Assembly (NCBI RefSeq): GCF_022637455.1
Contig: NZ_CP093341.1
Span: forward strand, 3,596,001-3,660,000
Length of the DNA stretch: 64,000 nt
Source of the DNA: Lysobacter sp. S4-A87
GTDB lineage: Bacteria; Pseudomonadota; Gammaproteobacteria; Xanthomonadales; Xanthomonadaceae
Direction: 5' to 3'
A program made the translations under genes and the position numbers. Positions 16,188 through 25,133 of the stretch are shown here, in pieces (position 1 is the stretch's first letter; each line of letters starts with the position of its first letter). The notes beneath the pieces were generated by a model that saw nothing but the letters and a program-made list of their open reading frames with translations, was not told the origin of the DNA and did not search any database.

Positions 16188-16589
16188 ATGGGCCATCTGC
16201 ACGAAGTGACGCCGCAATTGCCGATGCAGGCGCTGTCGATCGAGGCGGTACCGGCGATCGAGGTCGGCCCTGGCTGCCTGCGTCGCGACCTGCCTGCCGG
16301 CCCCGGACTGCGCATGTGGGTGGTGGACATGGCGCCCGGCGCGCAGTGGCCGGTGCTGGACCACCACGAGACGGGTGAGTCGTACTACGTGATCAGCGGC
16401 GAGGTGATCGAGGGCGAAACCCGCCACGGCGCCGGAACGTACGTGTACTTCGCACCCGACAGCCGGCATCGCCCGCACACCGAAAGTGGCGTACGCCTGA
16501 TCGGGGTGAACCTTGGCTACGCCGCCTTCCTTGCCGCAGGCGGAAGTTCGGAATCCATCACGCATTGCTATCACCCGACGCAGGGCTGA
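16188..16589 (+). CDS. Cupin-domain protein
   Basis: This 133-residue protein is a single small cupin barrel. The first metal motif region is seen as LDHHETGESYYVISGEVIEG (residues 57-76) and the second as PDSRHRPHTE (near 90-99). Such proteins bind a divalent metal and may be dioxygenases, isomerases or sensors. CAGGAG lies ten bases before the ATG at 16188. It is divergent from the LysR gene and 71 bases before a DMT exporter gene, suggesting a small LysR-controlled detoxification or export unit, which is inference. Confidence 0.85.
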   Translation: MGHLHEVTPQLPMQALSIEAVPAIEVGPGCLRRDLPAGPGLRMWVVDMAPGAQWPVLDHHETGESYYVISGEVIEGETRHGAGTYVYFAPDSRHRPHTESGVRLIGVNLGYAAFLAAGGSSESITHCYHPTQG

Positions 16590-16660
16590 CTCGCCCGCGC
16601 GTCGACCTTCGTTCCCGCATACGTCCTCCCCCACGAGGTCGTCCCCACACGAGGTTTGGC

Positions 16661-17557
16661 ATGACCAGCGTTGCATCCACTTCCAGTCTTTCCGGCATGA
16701 ACGAACGCGGCTGGATCACGCCGCTCGAACTGGGCCTGCTCGGCGCCATCTGGGGCGCCTCGTTCCTGTTCATGCGCGTGGCGGCCGGTGATTTCGGCGC
16801 GATGGCGCTGGTCGAGGTTCGACTGGCCCTCGGCTCCCTCGTCCTGCTGCCGTTCCTGTGGCGCGCACGCGCGCAGTTCCCGGCGAAGCTGTGGCCGAAG
16901 CTGGCGATCATTGGTGCGCTGAATTCGGCGATGCCGTTCATGCTGTTCGCCTGGGCGGCCAAGACCGCGCCGGCTGGCGTGGGCGCGATCACCAACGCGA
17001 TGACGGTGTTGTTCACCGCGCTGGTGGGCTTCCTGTTCTTCGGCGAGAAGATCGGTTCGCGGCGGGCGATCGCACTGGTCGCCGGCTTTGTTGGCGTGGT
17101 CGTGCTGGCCAGCGACAAGACTGCCGGCGCCAGCATCGGCTGGGCGGTGGCGGCGGGCGCGGGGGCTTCGTTCCTGTACGGCGTCGGCATCAACCTGGTG
17201 CGTCGTCACCTGACCGGCCTTCCGCCGGCGGCGGTCGCTTCGGCAACGCTGGGCGTGGCGGCACTGCTGACGCTGCCGTTCGCCATCGCCAACTGGCCGT
17301 CCGATCCGATCCCCATGAAATCGTGGTTCTCCGCGGCGATGCTGGGTGTGCTCTGCACCGGCCTGGCGTTCGTCATGTACTACCGGCTGATCGCCCGCAT
17401 CGGTGCCGGCCGCGCTTCGACCGTGACCTACCTGATCCCGGTGTTCGGCGTGGCATGGGCCTGGCTGCTGCTGGACGAACCGCTGACGATCAAGATGGGC
17501 ATCGCCGGTGTGATGATCCTCGGCAGCGTGGCGTTGAGCCAGCGCGCAGCAAAGTGA
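16661..17557 (+). CDS. EamA-family (DMT) transporter
   Basis: This 298-residue exporter-like protein has ten hydrophobic helices in two EamA repeats (first repeat from GLLGAIWGASFLFMRVA near residue 27, second from about residue 160). The motif TVTYLIPVFGVAWAWLLLDE near the end is typical of the second repeat. The start at 16661 has GAGG eight bases upstream; ATG at 16697 is an alternative. It sits between the cupin and cyclase genes on the same strand. The substrate is unknown. Confidence 0.88.
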   Translation: MTSVASTSSLSGMNERGWITPLELGLLGAIWGASFLFMRVAAGDFGAMALVEVRLALGSLVLLPFLWRARAQFPAKLWPKLAIIGALNSAMPFMLFAWAAKTAPAGVGAITNAMTVLFTALVGFLFFGEKIGSRRAIALVAGFVGVVVLASDKTAGASIGWAVAAGAGASFLYGVGINLVRRHLTGLPPAAVASATLGVAALLTLPFAIANWPSDPIPMKSWFSAAMLGVLCTGLAFVMYYRLIARIGAGRASTVTYLIPVFGVAWAWLLLDEPLTIKMGIAGVMILGSVALSQRAAK

Positions 17558-17608
17558 CGACTGACGACCCTGACGCCTGACAACCAGACCACACGACCAC
17601 GGACCCCC

Positions 17609-18466
17609 ATGACCGACAAGCGCGTAGTCTTCGATTTCGACCTGGAGTTCACCAACGGCGGCGGTATCCAGGGCCAGGACTTCCGCCTGGACATCGACGG
17701 CGACGACATCGCCGATGCCGCGCTGGTCGACTACATCGTCCGCGACCTGCGCCTGCTGATGGTCGGTCCGGCCCGCATCCTCAACAAGAAGATCATCACC
17801 GAGCCGCACAAGCGCAAGTCGGGAAGCGCCGGGACGCGGCGCACCTACATCGACCTCAGCCATGTCATCGAGGACGGCCTGGTCACCTACCCGGGCCTGC
17901 CTGCCGCGCGCATCTGCGACTTCCTGAGCCGCGAGCAGTCGCGCGCGAAGTACGCCGCCGGCACCGAGTTCCAGATCGCGAAGATCGAGATGGTCGCCAA
18001 CGCCGGCACCTATATCGACTGCCCATCGCACCGGTACGCGCATGGCCACGACCTGTCGCAGGTCGGGATCGCGGCATTCGCCGACCTCGAGGGGATCGTC
18101 ATCCGCGCCGACCATCGCCAGGTCCGTGCGATCGACGCCTCGTGGTTCCGCGACAAGGAACTGCGCGGTCGCGCCGTCCTGGTCCATACCGGCTGGGATG
18201 CCTACTGGCGCGAACCGGGCTATGCCATCGAGCATCCGTACCTGACCGAGGACGCAGCCGCTTACCTGCGCGACTGCGGCGTCGCCCTGGTCGGCATCGA
18301 CTCGATGAACATCGACGACACGCGCGGTGGCGAACGCCCGGTGCATTCGACCCTCCTCGGCGCGGAGATCCTGATCGTCGAGCAGGGTTTCACCTTCAGC
18401 GCGGTTCCGCCGAAGGTGAAGGGCGCCGGTACGTTCCCGGTGCGGGCGATGGCACGCCTGGCGTAG
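17609..18466 (+). CDS. Cyclase/kynurenine-formamidase-like protein with an N-terminal extension
   Basis: This 285-residue protein has two parts. Residues 1-75 form an extension (VFDFDLEFTNGGGIQGQDFR) that I do not recognise as a named domain. Residues about 80-285 are a cyclase-family (PF04199) metal-dependent hydrolase fold. The usual HxGTHxDxPxH signature reads NAGTYIDCPSHRYAHG near residues 131-146, so the first two histidines are Asn and Tyr while the later Asp and His are kept. That may change metal binding. It follows the DMT gene by 51 bases on the same strand. Confidence 0.85.
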   Translation: MTDKRVVFDFDLEFTNGGGIQGQDFRLDIDGDDIADAALVDYIVRDLRLLMVGPARILNKKIITEPHKRKSGSAGTRRTYIDLSHVIEDGLVTYPGLPAARICDFLSREQSRAKYAAGTEFQIAKIEMVANAGTYIDCPSHRYAHGHDLSQVGIAAFADLEGIVIRADHRQVRAIDASWFRDKELRGRAVLVHTGWDAYWREPGYAIEHPYLTEDAAAYLRDCGVALVGIDSMNIDDTRGGERPVHSTLLGAEILIVEQGFTFSAVPPKVKGAGTFPVRAMARLA

Positions 18467-18810
18467 TGCCCACAGTTGCCAACGATCTTTCCAAACATGT
18501 GACGCCCGTCAATATTTGGCAAGTTCAAGTTGACAGTCGCCGTTGAAATGTCCCAGTAATTTTGTCGGGGAGCAGTGCAACGCCAAGTGTGGGGACACTT
18601 CAGGCTGTAGCGACTGGCGCAGTACCAGTCGCATGGGGATTCCCGGACGCCGCGTTATTTCCAGGCACGTGATTCGAGTTGGGCGCTCGCAGTGGGCGAC
18701 ACGCCGTTGTCGGCTGTCGTGCGCGTTTGCGCCGGAGCGGCTCGAGCTGCCTGACTGCACCGTCCCTGCATGCCGCCAGAAATCACGTAGTCACGACAGG
18801 GAATGATCGT
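18467..18810. other. 344-bp leader region without a convincing gene
   Basis: This stretch before the RHS gene is more AT-rich than its surroundings in its first 130 bases. It contains a perfect hairpin at 18610-18632. Short reading frames on both strands lack ribosome binding sites and show no family features. The AT-rich part (about 18520-18600) vaguely recalls the non-coding arm of an IS21-type element, but I cannot confirm that. AGGGA eight bases before the RHS ATG is its ribosome binding site. Confidence 0.5.
18610..18632. promoter_or_regulatory. Perfect hairpin upstream of the RHS gene
   Basis: GCGACTGG-CGCAGTA-CCAGTCGC gives an 8-bp perfect stem with a 7-base loop, 178 bases before the RHS start. 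It could be an attenuator, an operator or a remnant of a mobile element. Confidence 0.5.
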
Positions 18811-21800
18811 ATGACGTGTGGTTATCCGCTTGGACGCAGTCGTTCTTCCAGCCTACTCCGCAGACCGCTTCTCAACGTTGCGTTATCGCGAACCGTCCTG
18901 CTGCTGACAGCGCTGGCAGTGACCGGCACGGTGTCGGCCGTGTCGCCGGACCAGCAGTACAAGAACTCCCTGAGTGAAGCCAAGGCGGTCACGCCCTTCA
19001 CCGAGTTTGGCGATCAGATCAGTTTGCGCGACGGCTCAACCAGCTTCCGCAACGTCGACATCGAAGTGCCAGGGAACGGCCCCACGATCCGGATCATCCG
19101 GACCACTGGCGTCCAGGACGGCCTTGGCCGCGAGTTCTCGTCCGGCAACCACATGTCGGCCTGGGAACTGGCCATTCCACGGATCAAGACGATCACCGCG
19201 AACGACAGTTCCTTTGATCGCGGCAGCACGATGGACCCCACCAGCCCCCTTGGCTGGCAGGTCAACGCGCCCGACAAGGACGCAAGGTGCACGCACTTCC
19301 GCGAGCCTGGCGACGTCACCTACGGGGGGCGCTCGGTGGAGTTCCTCGCCGCCGACTGGTGGGCGGGCTATCAGCTCGTCGACGACAACGGCGCCGACCA
19401 CAAACTCCTGCAGCGCACGGCAGGAATGCCGTATCCGCAATACAAGATCGGGACCAGCGACAACTGGGTAGTGGATTGCCTTCCATCGACGGCGAACGGT
19501 GAACCTGGCGAGGCCTTCCTGGCCATTGCGCCTGACGGCACGAAGTACTGGTTCAACTACCTCAGCTACACCGGGTACGACGGCATGGCGAAGGCGTTTC
19601 CCGACATGCCGCCCAAGGGATACACGCTGGTCTTCACCCTGTTTCGCCGTGCCGCTTCGATGCTGGTCACGCGCGTGGAGGACCGCTTCGGCAACTGGCT
19701 GACGTACGGGTACGACGCCGGCAAGCTCACGACCATCACCGCCAGCGACGGTCGCCTGGTCACGTTGAATCACGGCGGTGCCGGCGGCATTTCGTCGATC
19801 ACCGTCGGCACCGGTGCACTGGCCAGGACATGGAACTACACCTACGACGCCGAAGGGCTGGCCGAGGTCATCCTGCCGGATGGCGCCAAGTGGCGGTACG
19901 ACGGCGAGTTCGGTATCGATTTCTTCTCGAGCTACTCGTTCTATGGTTGTGACCAGCTGAACCCGAACCCGCCGATCGGCATTCGCCAGGCCACGATCTA
20001 CACACCTTCCGGTGCCAAAGCCACCTACAGTTTCGAAAAGAAGGTATTCGGTCGTTCTTACGTGCAGAAGCACTGCGAAGGATTCTCGATCTACGGGGAA
20101 ACCGAGTACGCGGCCAATCCCAAGCTTTACACCGGCCTGGCGCTGACCACGAAATTCGTCAGCGGGCCCGGCCTCCCCGATCAGCAGTGGACCTACACCT
20201 ACTCACCACCCAACGGAAGCTACGCGGAAGATTGCGCTTCCGGGTGCGCATCGCAGGTATGGACCGACGTCGTCGATCCCGGTTCGGAGCGTGTGCGCAG
20301 CTACTTCAGCAACCGTCCCGATCAGACGGAGAACAAACTGGTACGAGAAGAGTCGTATTCCGCGTCCGGCGTGCTGAAGCGATCGATCGACTACACCTAC
20401 GCGACCGCCCAGTGGAACGGAGCCAATCCGTTTCCGTGGCCGCTGATGATCGGATGGACCGGTGAGAACCGGAACAATTTCGAAGCCGACGGTCGCTGGA
20501 CGCCCATCACCAGCACGACAATCACCCAGGACGGAGCGACGTTCTCGCAGAACAACACATCCTTCGATGGATTCGCACGGGCCATCGATACCGTGCGTTC
20601 CAGCTCGCTGGGTTTCACGCGGTCCGAGCGCGTGGCGTACAGCGACAATCCCACGCGCTGGGTGATGGGCCAGGTGGCGTCGACGACGTGCATCGCGCCC
20701 GCCAGCTGCGCAGGCATGGTCATGTCGCAAACCGACTACGACGCCAGTTTCGCGCTGCCCCTCAGGACCTATTCGTTCGGGAAGCTCCAGCAGACGCTTG
20801 CTTACAACGCAGACGGAACGATCGATACGGTCAAGGATGGCAACGACCACGTCACCCGGCTGAGCAACTGGAAGCGCGGCATTCCGCAGACGGTCCAGTA
20901 TCCGCCCACGCCCGAGGCGCCGGCGGGGGCCCTGCTGTCGGTGGAGGTCAACGACCTTGGCGAGGTCACCAGGGTGACCGACGAGAACGGCTTCGCGACG
21001 ACTTACAGCTACGACCTGATGAGCCGCTTGGCGAGCATTTCGTATCCCGCCGGCGATGGGGTGGCCTGGAGCCCGACCACTCAGGTGTTCGAGGCCGTCC
21101 TTGACCCCGAGTACGGCCTGCCGGCCGGTCACTGGCGGCAGACGATCAGCACGGGCAATGCACGAAAGATGACGTACTACGACGCCCTGTGGCGTCCGGC
21201 ACTGACCTGGGAGTACGACTACGCCGATGCGGCCGGAACCCAGCGGTTCCAGCGCTTCACGTACGACCACGATGGACGGGTGACGTTTGCTTCCTATCCT
21301 CACACTGCGAGCAGCCCCAGCACGGGAACGTGGACGGAGTACGACGCGCTGGGGCGCGTGACGTCGGTATCGCAGGATAGCGAGCAGGGCGTACTGAGCA
21401 CCCGCACCGAATATCTGGCGGGCGCGCAGGTTCGCGTCACCAGCCCTCGGCAGTATTCGACGCTCTCGGGATTCCAGATGTTCGACAACCCGGTGTACGA
21501 CAAGCCGGTCTGGATTCAGCACCCGGAAGGGGCTTTCACCGATATCGCACGCGATGTATTCGGCAAGCCCATGACGCTGACCCGTCGCAACGCCAACAGC
21601 ACCGAGCGGGTGGACCGGCAGTACGTCTACCAGGCCGACCAGCTGCTGTGCAAATCGATCGAGCCTGAAACGGGAATCAGCATTTTCGGTTACGACGGAG
21701 CCGGGAACCTCGTGCGTTCCGCAGCCGGCCTCGGTGGCCTGACAAGCCTGCAGAGTTGCAACCAGCAGGAAGCCTGGGCCTCCGCCAGCGTGGTGAACCG

Positions 21801-24165
21801 TACGTACGATGCGCGCAATCGCTTGAAGACTCTGGTGTTTCCTGTGCCCCAGGGGGGTGGTGTCGGCAATGGCGACCAGGTCTGGAACTACACGCCGGAT
21901 GGCCTGCCGCAATCGATCACCACACAGAACGACACGACGCAGGCAATCAACACGTACCAGTACAACAAGCGGCGCCTGCTGACCAGCGAGACGCTGGAGC
22001 AGCCGGGTCGTTACCAGTGGAGCATGGGGTACGGCTACGATGCCAACGGCAGCTTGGCCCTGTTGACTTATCCGGAGCTGTTCTCCGTTGATTACGCACC
22101 CGATGCATTGGGGCAGCCCACCAGGGCGGGGACCTATGCGACCAATGTCCGCTACTACCCCAACGGCGCCGTCAAGCAGTTCACCTACGGCAATGGCGTA
22201 GTCCATCTGATGACCCAGAACGACCGGCAGTTGCCGGGGCAGGTCACCGATGGTGCGGTCCTCAACAACGTCTACAGCTACGACAAGAACGGAAACGTCG
22301 CGCAGATCCTCGATGGCGTCGTCGCCAACACCGACCGGCAGATGGGCTATGACGGCCTCGACCGGTTGACTTCAACCAGTTCGCTGGCGTTCGGCGGTAC
22401 CGGCCAGGCCCAGTTCACCTACGACACGCTGGACAACCTGAAATCGTCCCGGTTGCCGGGCGTGCGCGACAACATTTACTGGTATGACCTGAAGAACCGG
22501 CTCACCAGCATTCGAACCCCCACCGACGGCACGGTCGACGGCTTCGACTACGACGACCAGGGCAATCTCAAGGACAAGAGCGGCCAGCTGTTCAAGTTCG
22601 ACTTCGGCAATCGCCTGCGTGAAGCAGTCGGCAAGGAAACCTATCGGTACGATGGCCATGGGCGGCGGATCCAGGCGACGGACCCGATCCTGGGCAATGC
22701 CGGCGATCTGCTGTCGTTCTATGGAAACGACGGCGTCCTTCGCTACCAGGATGACCAGCGACGCTCCACGCGCTTTCACTACGTCACGCTGGCCGGCAGC
22801 CTGGTGGCCAAGGTCAAGAGCGTGCTTGCTCCTGCGGCGCCCGTGCTGACTGCACCGTCGTACAGCCCGAGCGGTTCTTACAGCATCACCTGGACCCAGA
22901 TCAGTGGTGCCACTCGATATGAGTTGCAGGAGTCGACCAACGGCGGCGCATGGCAGGGCGTGTACTCCAGTGCCGCCACCAGCTACGGGGTCAGCGGAAA
23001 GGCGGGAGGCAACTACGGCTACCAGATTCGTGCGTGCAACGCCGGCGCGTGCAGCGGTTGGAGCGGGCAGGCGAACGTGGCAGTCGAACTGCCGCCTTCG
23101 GTTTCTCCTTCCATCTCGGCCCCGGCCCAGGCACCCAATGGCAACTACACCGTCAGCTGGACCTCGGTCAGCGGACTCAGCCGGTATGTCCTGGAAGAGA
23201 ACTCGAACGGTGCAGGCTGGAGCACGGTGCAGGACGGCGCTGGCTTGGCCAGGTCCTACTCCGGCAAGGCAGCAGGAAACCACGCGTATCGGGTCGCAGC
23301 ATGCAACCCGGCCGGTTGCGGTCCGGCGTCGTCGACCGTCACGGTCGCCGTGTACTACGCACCTGCGAGCGCCCCGGGGATTTCTTCGCCCGGATCGAGC
23401 AGCAGTGGCAGCTACACGGTGACATGGACCAGCGTTGCCGGCGCCAACGCGTACCAGTTTGAAGAGAGCGCCAATGGCGGTGCCTGGACGCTGCTGCAGG
23501 ACTCCTCGGCGACAAGCGCCGGAATCGGCGGCAGGGGGACAGGCAGCTACGCCTATCGCGTGCGTGGATGCAATGGCGCGGGTTGCGGACCTTATTCGGG
23601 CACGACCACCACGAGCGTGCTGTTGCCACCGTCTGGAGCGCCATCGATCAGCGTTCCTGGCAGCAGCGGCAACGGAAGCTACACCGTGAGCTGGTCAGGC
23701 GTGGGCGGCGCAAGCACCTACCAACTGGAAGAGCAGGTCAACGGAGGCGGCTGGACGCTGATCCTGAATGCCGCCCAGACCAGTCTCGGCATCGGCGGCA
23801 AGGGCGATGGCAGCTATGGCTATCGTGCCCGCGGCTGCAATGCGTCCGGCTGCGCGACGTGGAGCGGTACCGCCACGGTCGTTGTCAGCCTGCCGCCTCC
23901 GATACCGGCAATGCCCGCCTCGCTTGATGGATCGGTGGAGTACGACAATTCCGTGCGTCCGCCGGCCAAGGAAACCAATCTGTGGTGGCCCTCTGTTTCC
24001 GGAGCGACTTACTACGAGGTGGCGGTGGGTGCGAGCCCGGGCGCCCCTGTGTACAGCGGGCCGTACAACTCCTACACCGACTGGATCAAGCAGACCCGCA
24101 GCTTCTGGGTGCGTGCCTGCAACGCAGCCGGCTGCTCCGCGTGGAAGGGGCCGAAGACGCTATGA
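18811..24165 (+). CDS. Secreted RHS/YD-repeat protein with C-terminal FN3-like repeats
   Basis: This 1784-residue protein has a leader (hydrophobic stretch near residues 28-46, ending AVTGTVSA), a divergent N-terminal domain to about residue 250, and then a long RHS region of degenerate YD repeats (for example TYDAEGLAEV, YDGLDRLTSTSS, DGFDYDDQGNLKDKSG) to about residue 1340. The C-terminus is five fibronectin-III-like modules. The usual RHS core motif (GRF...DP) is absent; it is carried by the next gene, whose ATG overlaps this stop (ATGA). RHS regions form shells that enclose toxins. The start at 18811 has AGGGA upstream and keeps the leader intact. Confidence 0.9.
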   Translation: MTCGYPLGRSRSSSLLRRPLLNVALSRTVLLLTALAVTGTVSAVSPDQQYKNSLSEAKAVTPFTEFGDQISLRDGSTSFRNVDIEVPGNGPTIRIIRTTGVQDGLGREFSSGNHMSAWELAIPRIKTITANDSSFDRGSTMDPTSPLGWQVNAPDKDARCTHFREPGDVTYGGRSVEFLAADWWAGYQLVDDNGADHKLLQRTAGMPYPQYKIGTSDNWVVDCLPSTANGEPGEAFLAIAPDGTKYWFNYLSYTGYDGMAKAFPDMPPKGYTLVFTLFRRAASMLVTRVEDRFGNWLTYGYDAGKLTTITASDGRLVTLNHGGAGGISSITVGTGALARTWNYTYDAEGLAEVILPDGAKWRYDGEFGIDFFSSYSFYGCDQLNPNPPIGIRQATIYTPSGAKATYSFEKKVFGRSYVQKHCEGFSIYGETEYAANPKLYTGLALTTKFVSGPGLPDQQWTYTYSPPNGSYAEDCASGCASQVWTDVVDPGSERVRSYFSNRPDQTENKLVREESYSASGVLKRSIDYTYATAQWNGANPFPWPLMIGWTGENRNNFEADGRWTPITSTTITQDGATFSQNNTSFDGFARAIDTVRSSSLGFTRSERVAYSDNPTRWVMGQVASTTCIAPASCAGMVMSQTDYDASFALPLRTYSFGKLQQTLAYNADGTIDTVKDGNDHVTRLSNWKRGIPQTVQYPPTPEAPAGALLSVEVNDLGEVTRVTDENGFATTYSYDLMSRLASISYPAGDGVAWSPTTQVFEAVLDPEYGLPAGHWRQTISTGNARKMTYYDALWRPALTWEYDYADAAGTQRFQRFTYDHDGRVTFASYPHTASSPSTGTWTEYDALGRVTSVSQDSEQGVLSTRTEYLAGAQVRVTSPRQYSTLSGFQMFDNPVYDKPVWIQHPEGAFTDIARDVFGKPMTLTRRNANSTERVDRQYVYQADQLLCKSIEPETGISIFGYDGAGNLVRSAAGLGGLTSLQSCNQQEAWASASVVNRTYDARNRLKTLVFPVPQGGGVGNGDQVWNYTPDGLPQSITTQNDTTQAINTYQYNKRRLLTSETLEQPGRYQWSMGYGYDANGSLALLTYPELFSVDYAPDALGQPTRAGTYATNVRYYPNGAVKQFTYGNGVVHLMTQNDRQLPGQVTDGAVLNNVYSYDKNGNVAQILDGVVANTDRQMGYDGLDRLTSTSSLAFGGTGQAQFTYDTLDNLKSSRLPGVRDNIYWYDLKNRLTSIRTPTDGTVDGFDYDDQGNLKDKSGQLFKFDFGNRLREAVGKETYRYDGHGRRIQATDPILGNAGDLLSFYGNDGVLRYQDDQRRSTRFHYVTLAGSLVAKVKSVLAPAAPVLTAPSYSPSGSYSITWTQISGATRYELQESTNGGAWQGVYSSAATSYGVSGKAGGNYGYQIRACNAGACSGWSGQANVAVELPPSVSPSISAPAQAPNGNYTVSWTSVSGLSRYVLEENSNGAGWSTVQDGAGLARSYSGKAAGNHAYRVAACNPAGCGPASSTVTVAVYYAPASAPGISSPGSSSSGSYTVTWTSVAGANAYQFEESANGGAWTLLQDSSATSAGIGGRGTGSYAYRVRGCNGAGCGPYSGTTTTSVLLPPSGAPSISVPGSSGNGSYTVSWSGVGGASTYQLEEQVNGGGWTLILNAAQTSLGIGGKGDGSYGYRARGCNASGCATWSGTATVVVSLPPPIPAMPASLDGSVEYDNSVRPPAKETNLWWPSVSGATYYEVAVGASPGAPVYSGPYNSYTDWIKQTRSFWVRACNAAGCSAWKGPKTL
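22845..24165 (+). repeat. Five tandem FN3-like modules encoded in the RHS gene
   Basis: Modules begin near 22845, 23098, 23365, 23632 and 23900, about 88 residues each. The first four share the pattern SYTVTW...A..Y.LEE..NGG.W, G.Y.YR.R.CN..GC. The fifth is diverged. The similarity between modules two to four at the DNA level makes unequal recombination likely. Confidence 0.8.
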
Positions 24166-25130
24166 ACAGGATGCTCATGATGCGTATGCGCAAGGTGCAC
24201 GTCGCGGTACTTCCCGGTCTGTTGGCATCGGGCCTGGCATCGGGTGCGTTTGCACAGCAGATCACCACGGTCGAGTACATCCATACCGATGCGCTTGGTT
24301 CGCCGGTCGCCGTGACGGACTCAAACGGGACGGTGATAGAGCGCGCCGTCTACGAACCCTTCGGCCGGGTCGTCGGTGGGCCAACGAAGGATGGACCTGG
24401 TTTCGCAGGGCATGTACTTGATGCGTCTACCGGCCTCAATTACATGCAGCAGCGGTACTTCGACCCGGTCGTTGGGCGTTTCATGAGTGTTGACCCGGTT
24501 GCAGTGCGGCCCATCGGCGACAATTTCAATCGGTACTGGTATGCAAACAACAACCCTTACCGGTTCAAGGACCCGGACGGCAGAGATTGTGTCTCTGCCA
24601 ATGGCAGAACGACGTGCACGATCAAAGGGGAGCATGGAAAGGGGCTACCCACTGTTTCGTTCCCGACGCCAGCCGGGTGGCCTGCCAAAATGAGCCAGGA
24701 GAACAACCCGATCACCCACCATTCCTACCGCCGACCCACCGACATCGGCGGCAAGTCTCCGGACAGTGTGCGTGCATCCGTAGTCAATGACCCCACGCCC
24801 AACAACAGCGACCGCCCCGCCTCGCCCACCGGAACGCCCAATGACGCGACGCCATCCTCAGGTGCTCGGGGCGTCGCCGCATCGTTTGCGAACAACGATG
24901 TGCTGAGTTACTCGGCGACCGATCAGAGTGGCAATGCGTGGGTTATCAATGTCACCATGGACTCGCACACACTATCCCCGGGGTACGTAATTCGCGGGGT
25001 GGTTGGCAATGAGCTCGTGAGTGCAGGCGAGGGTTTGGCCCTGAAACAGGCAATACCGGTGGTATCGGATGTGGCAATCAATGACGCGTGGCTCGAGCAG
25101 AATCAACAGAACATCGACAAGGCAAGATAG
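24162..25130 (+). CDS. RHS-core protein with its own signal peptide and an unknown C-terminal tail (candidate toxin)
   Basis: This 322-residue protein starts at an ATG overlapping the stop of the large RHS gene. It has a signal peptide (cleavage near GAFAQQ, residues 29-33), then the conserved RHS core: YIHTDALGSPVAVTD (39-53), YMQQRYFDPVVGRFMSVDP (94-112) and NPYRFKDPDGRD (131-142). In standard RHS toxins the variable toxin starts just after this point. Here residues 143-322 form a low-GC, low-complexity linker plus a compact end domain (about 245-322, NDVLSYSATDQSGNAWVINV) I cannot assign. The three-base gap to a small membrane protein suggests toxin and immunity. The split from the shell gene is unusual. 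Confidence 0.85.
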   Translation: MNRMLMMRMRKVHVAVLPGLLASGLASGAFAQQITTVEYIHTDALGSPVAVTDSNGTVIERAVYEPFGRVVGGPTKDGPGFAGHVLDASTGLNYMQQRYFDPVVGRFMSVDPVAVRPIGDNFNRYWYANNNPYRFKDPDGRDCVSANGRTTCTIKGEHGKGLPTVSFPTPAGWPAKMSQENNPITHHSYRRPTDIGGKSPDSVRASVVNDPTPNNSDRPASPTGTPNDATPSSGARGVAASFANNDVLSYSATDQSGNAWVINVTMDSHTLSPGYVIRGVVGNELVSAGEGLALKQAIPVVSDVAINDAWLEQNQQNIDKAR

Positions 25131-25133
25131 TTC

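Noticed and set aside
18509-18806. Small open frames on both strands in the RHS leader
   Set aside because: Neither has a ribosome binding site or any similarity pattern. One overlaps the hairpin.
20203-22206. A 667-codon open frame antisense to the RHS gene
   Set aside because: It is produced by codon bias on the opposite strand. Its composition is typical of antisense frames in GC-rich genes and it has no recognisable domain.
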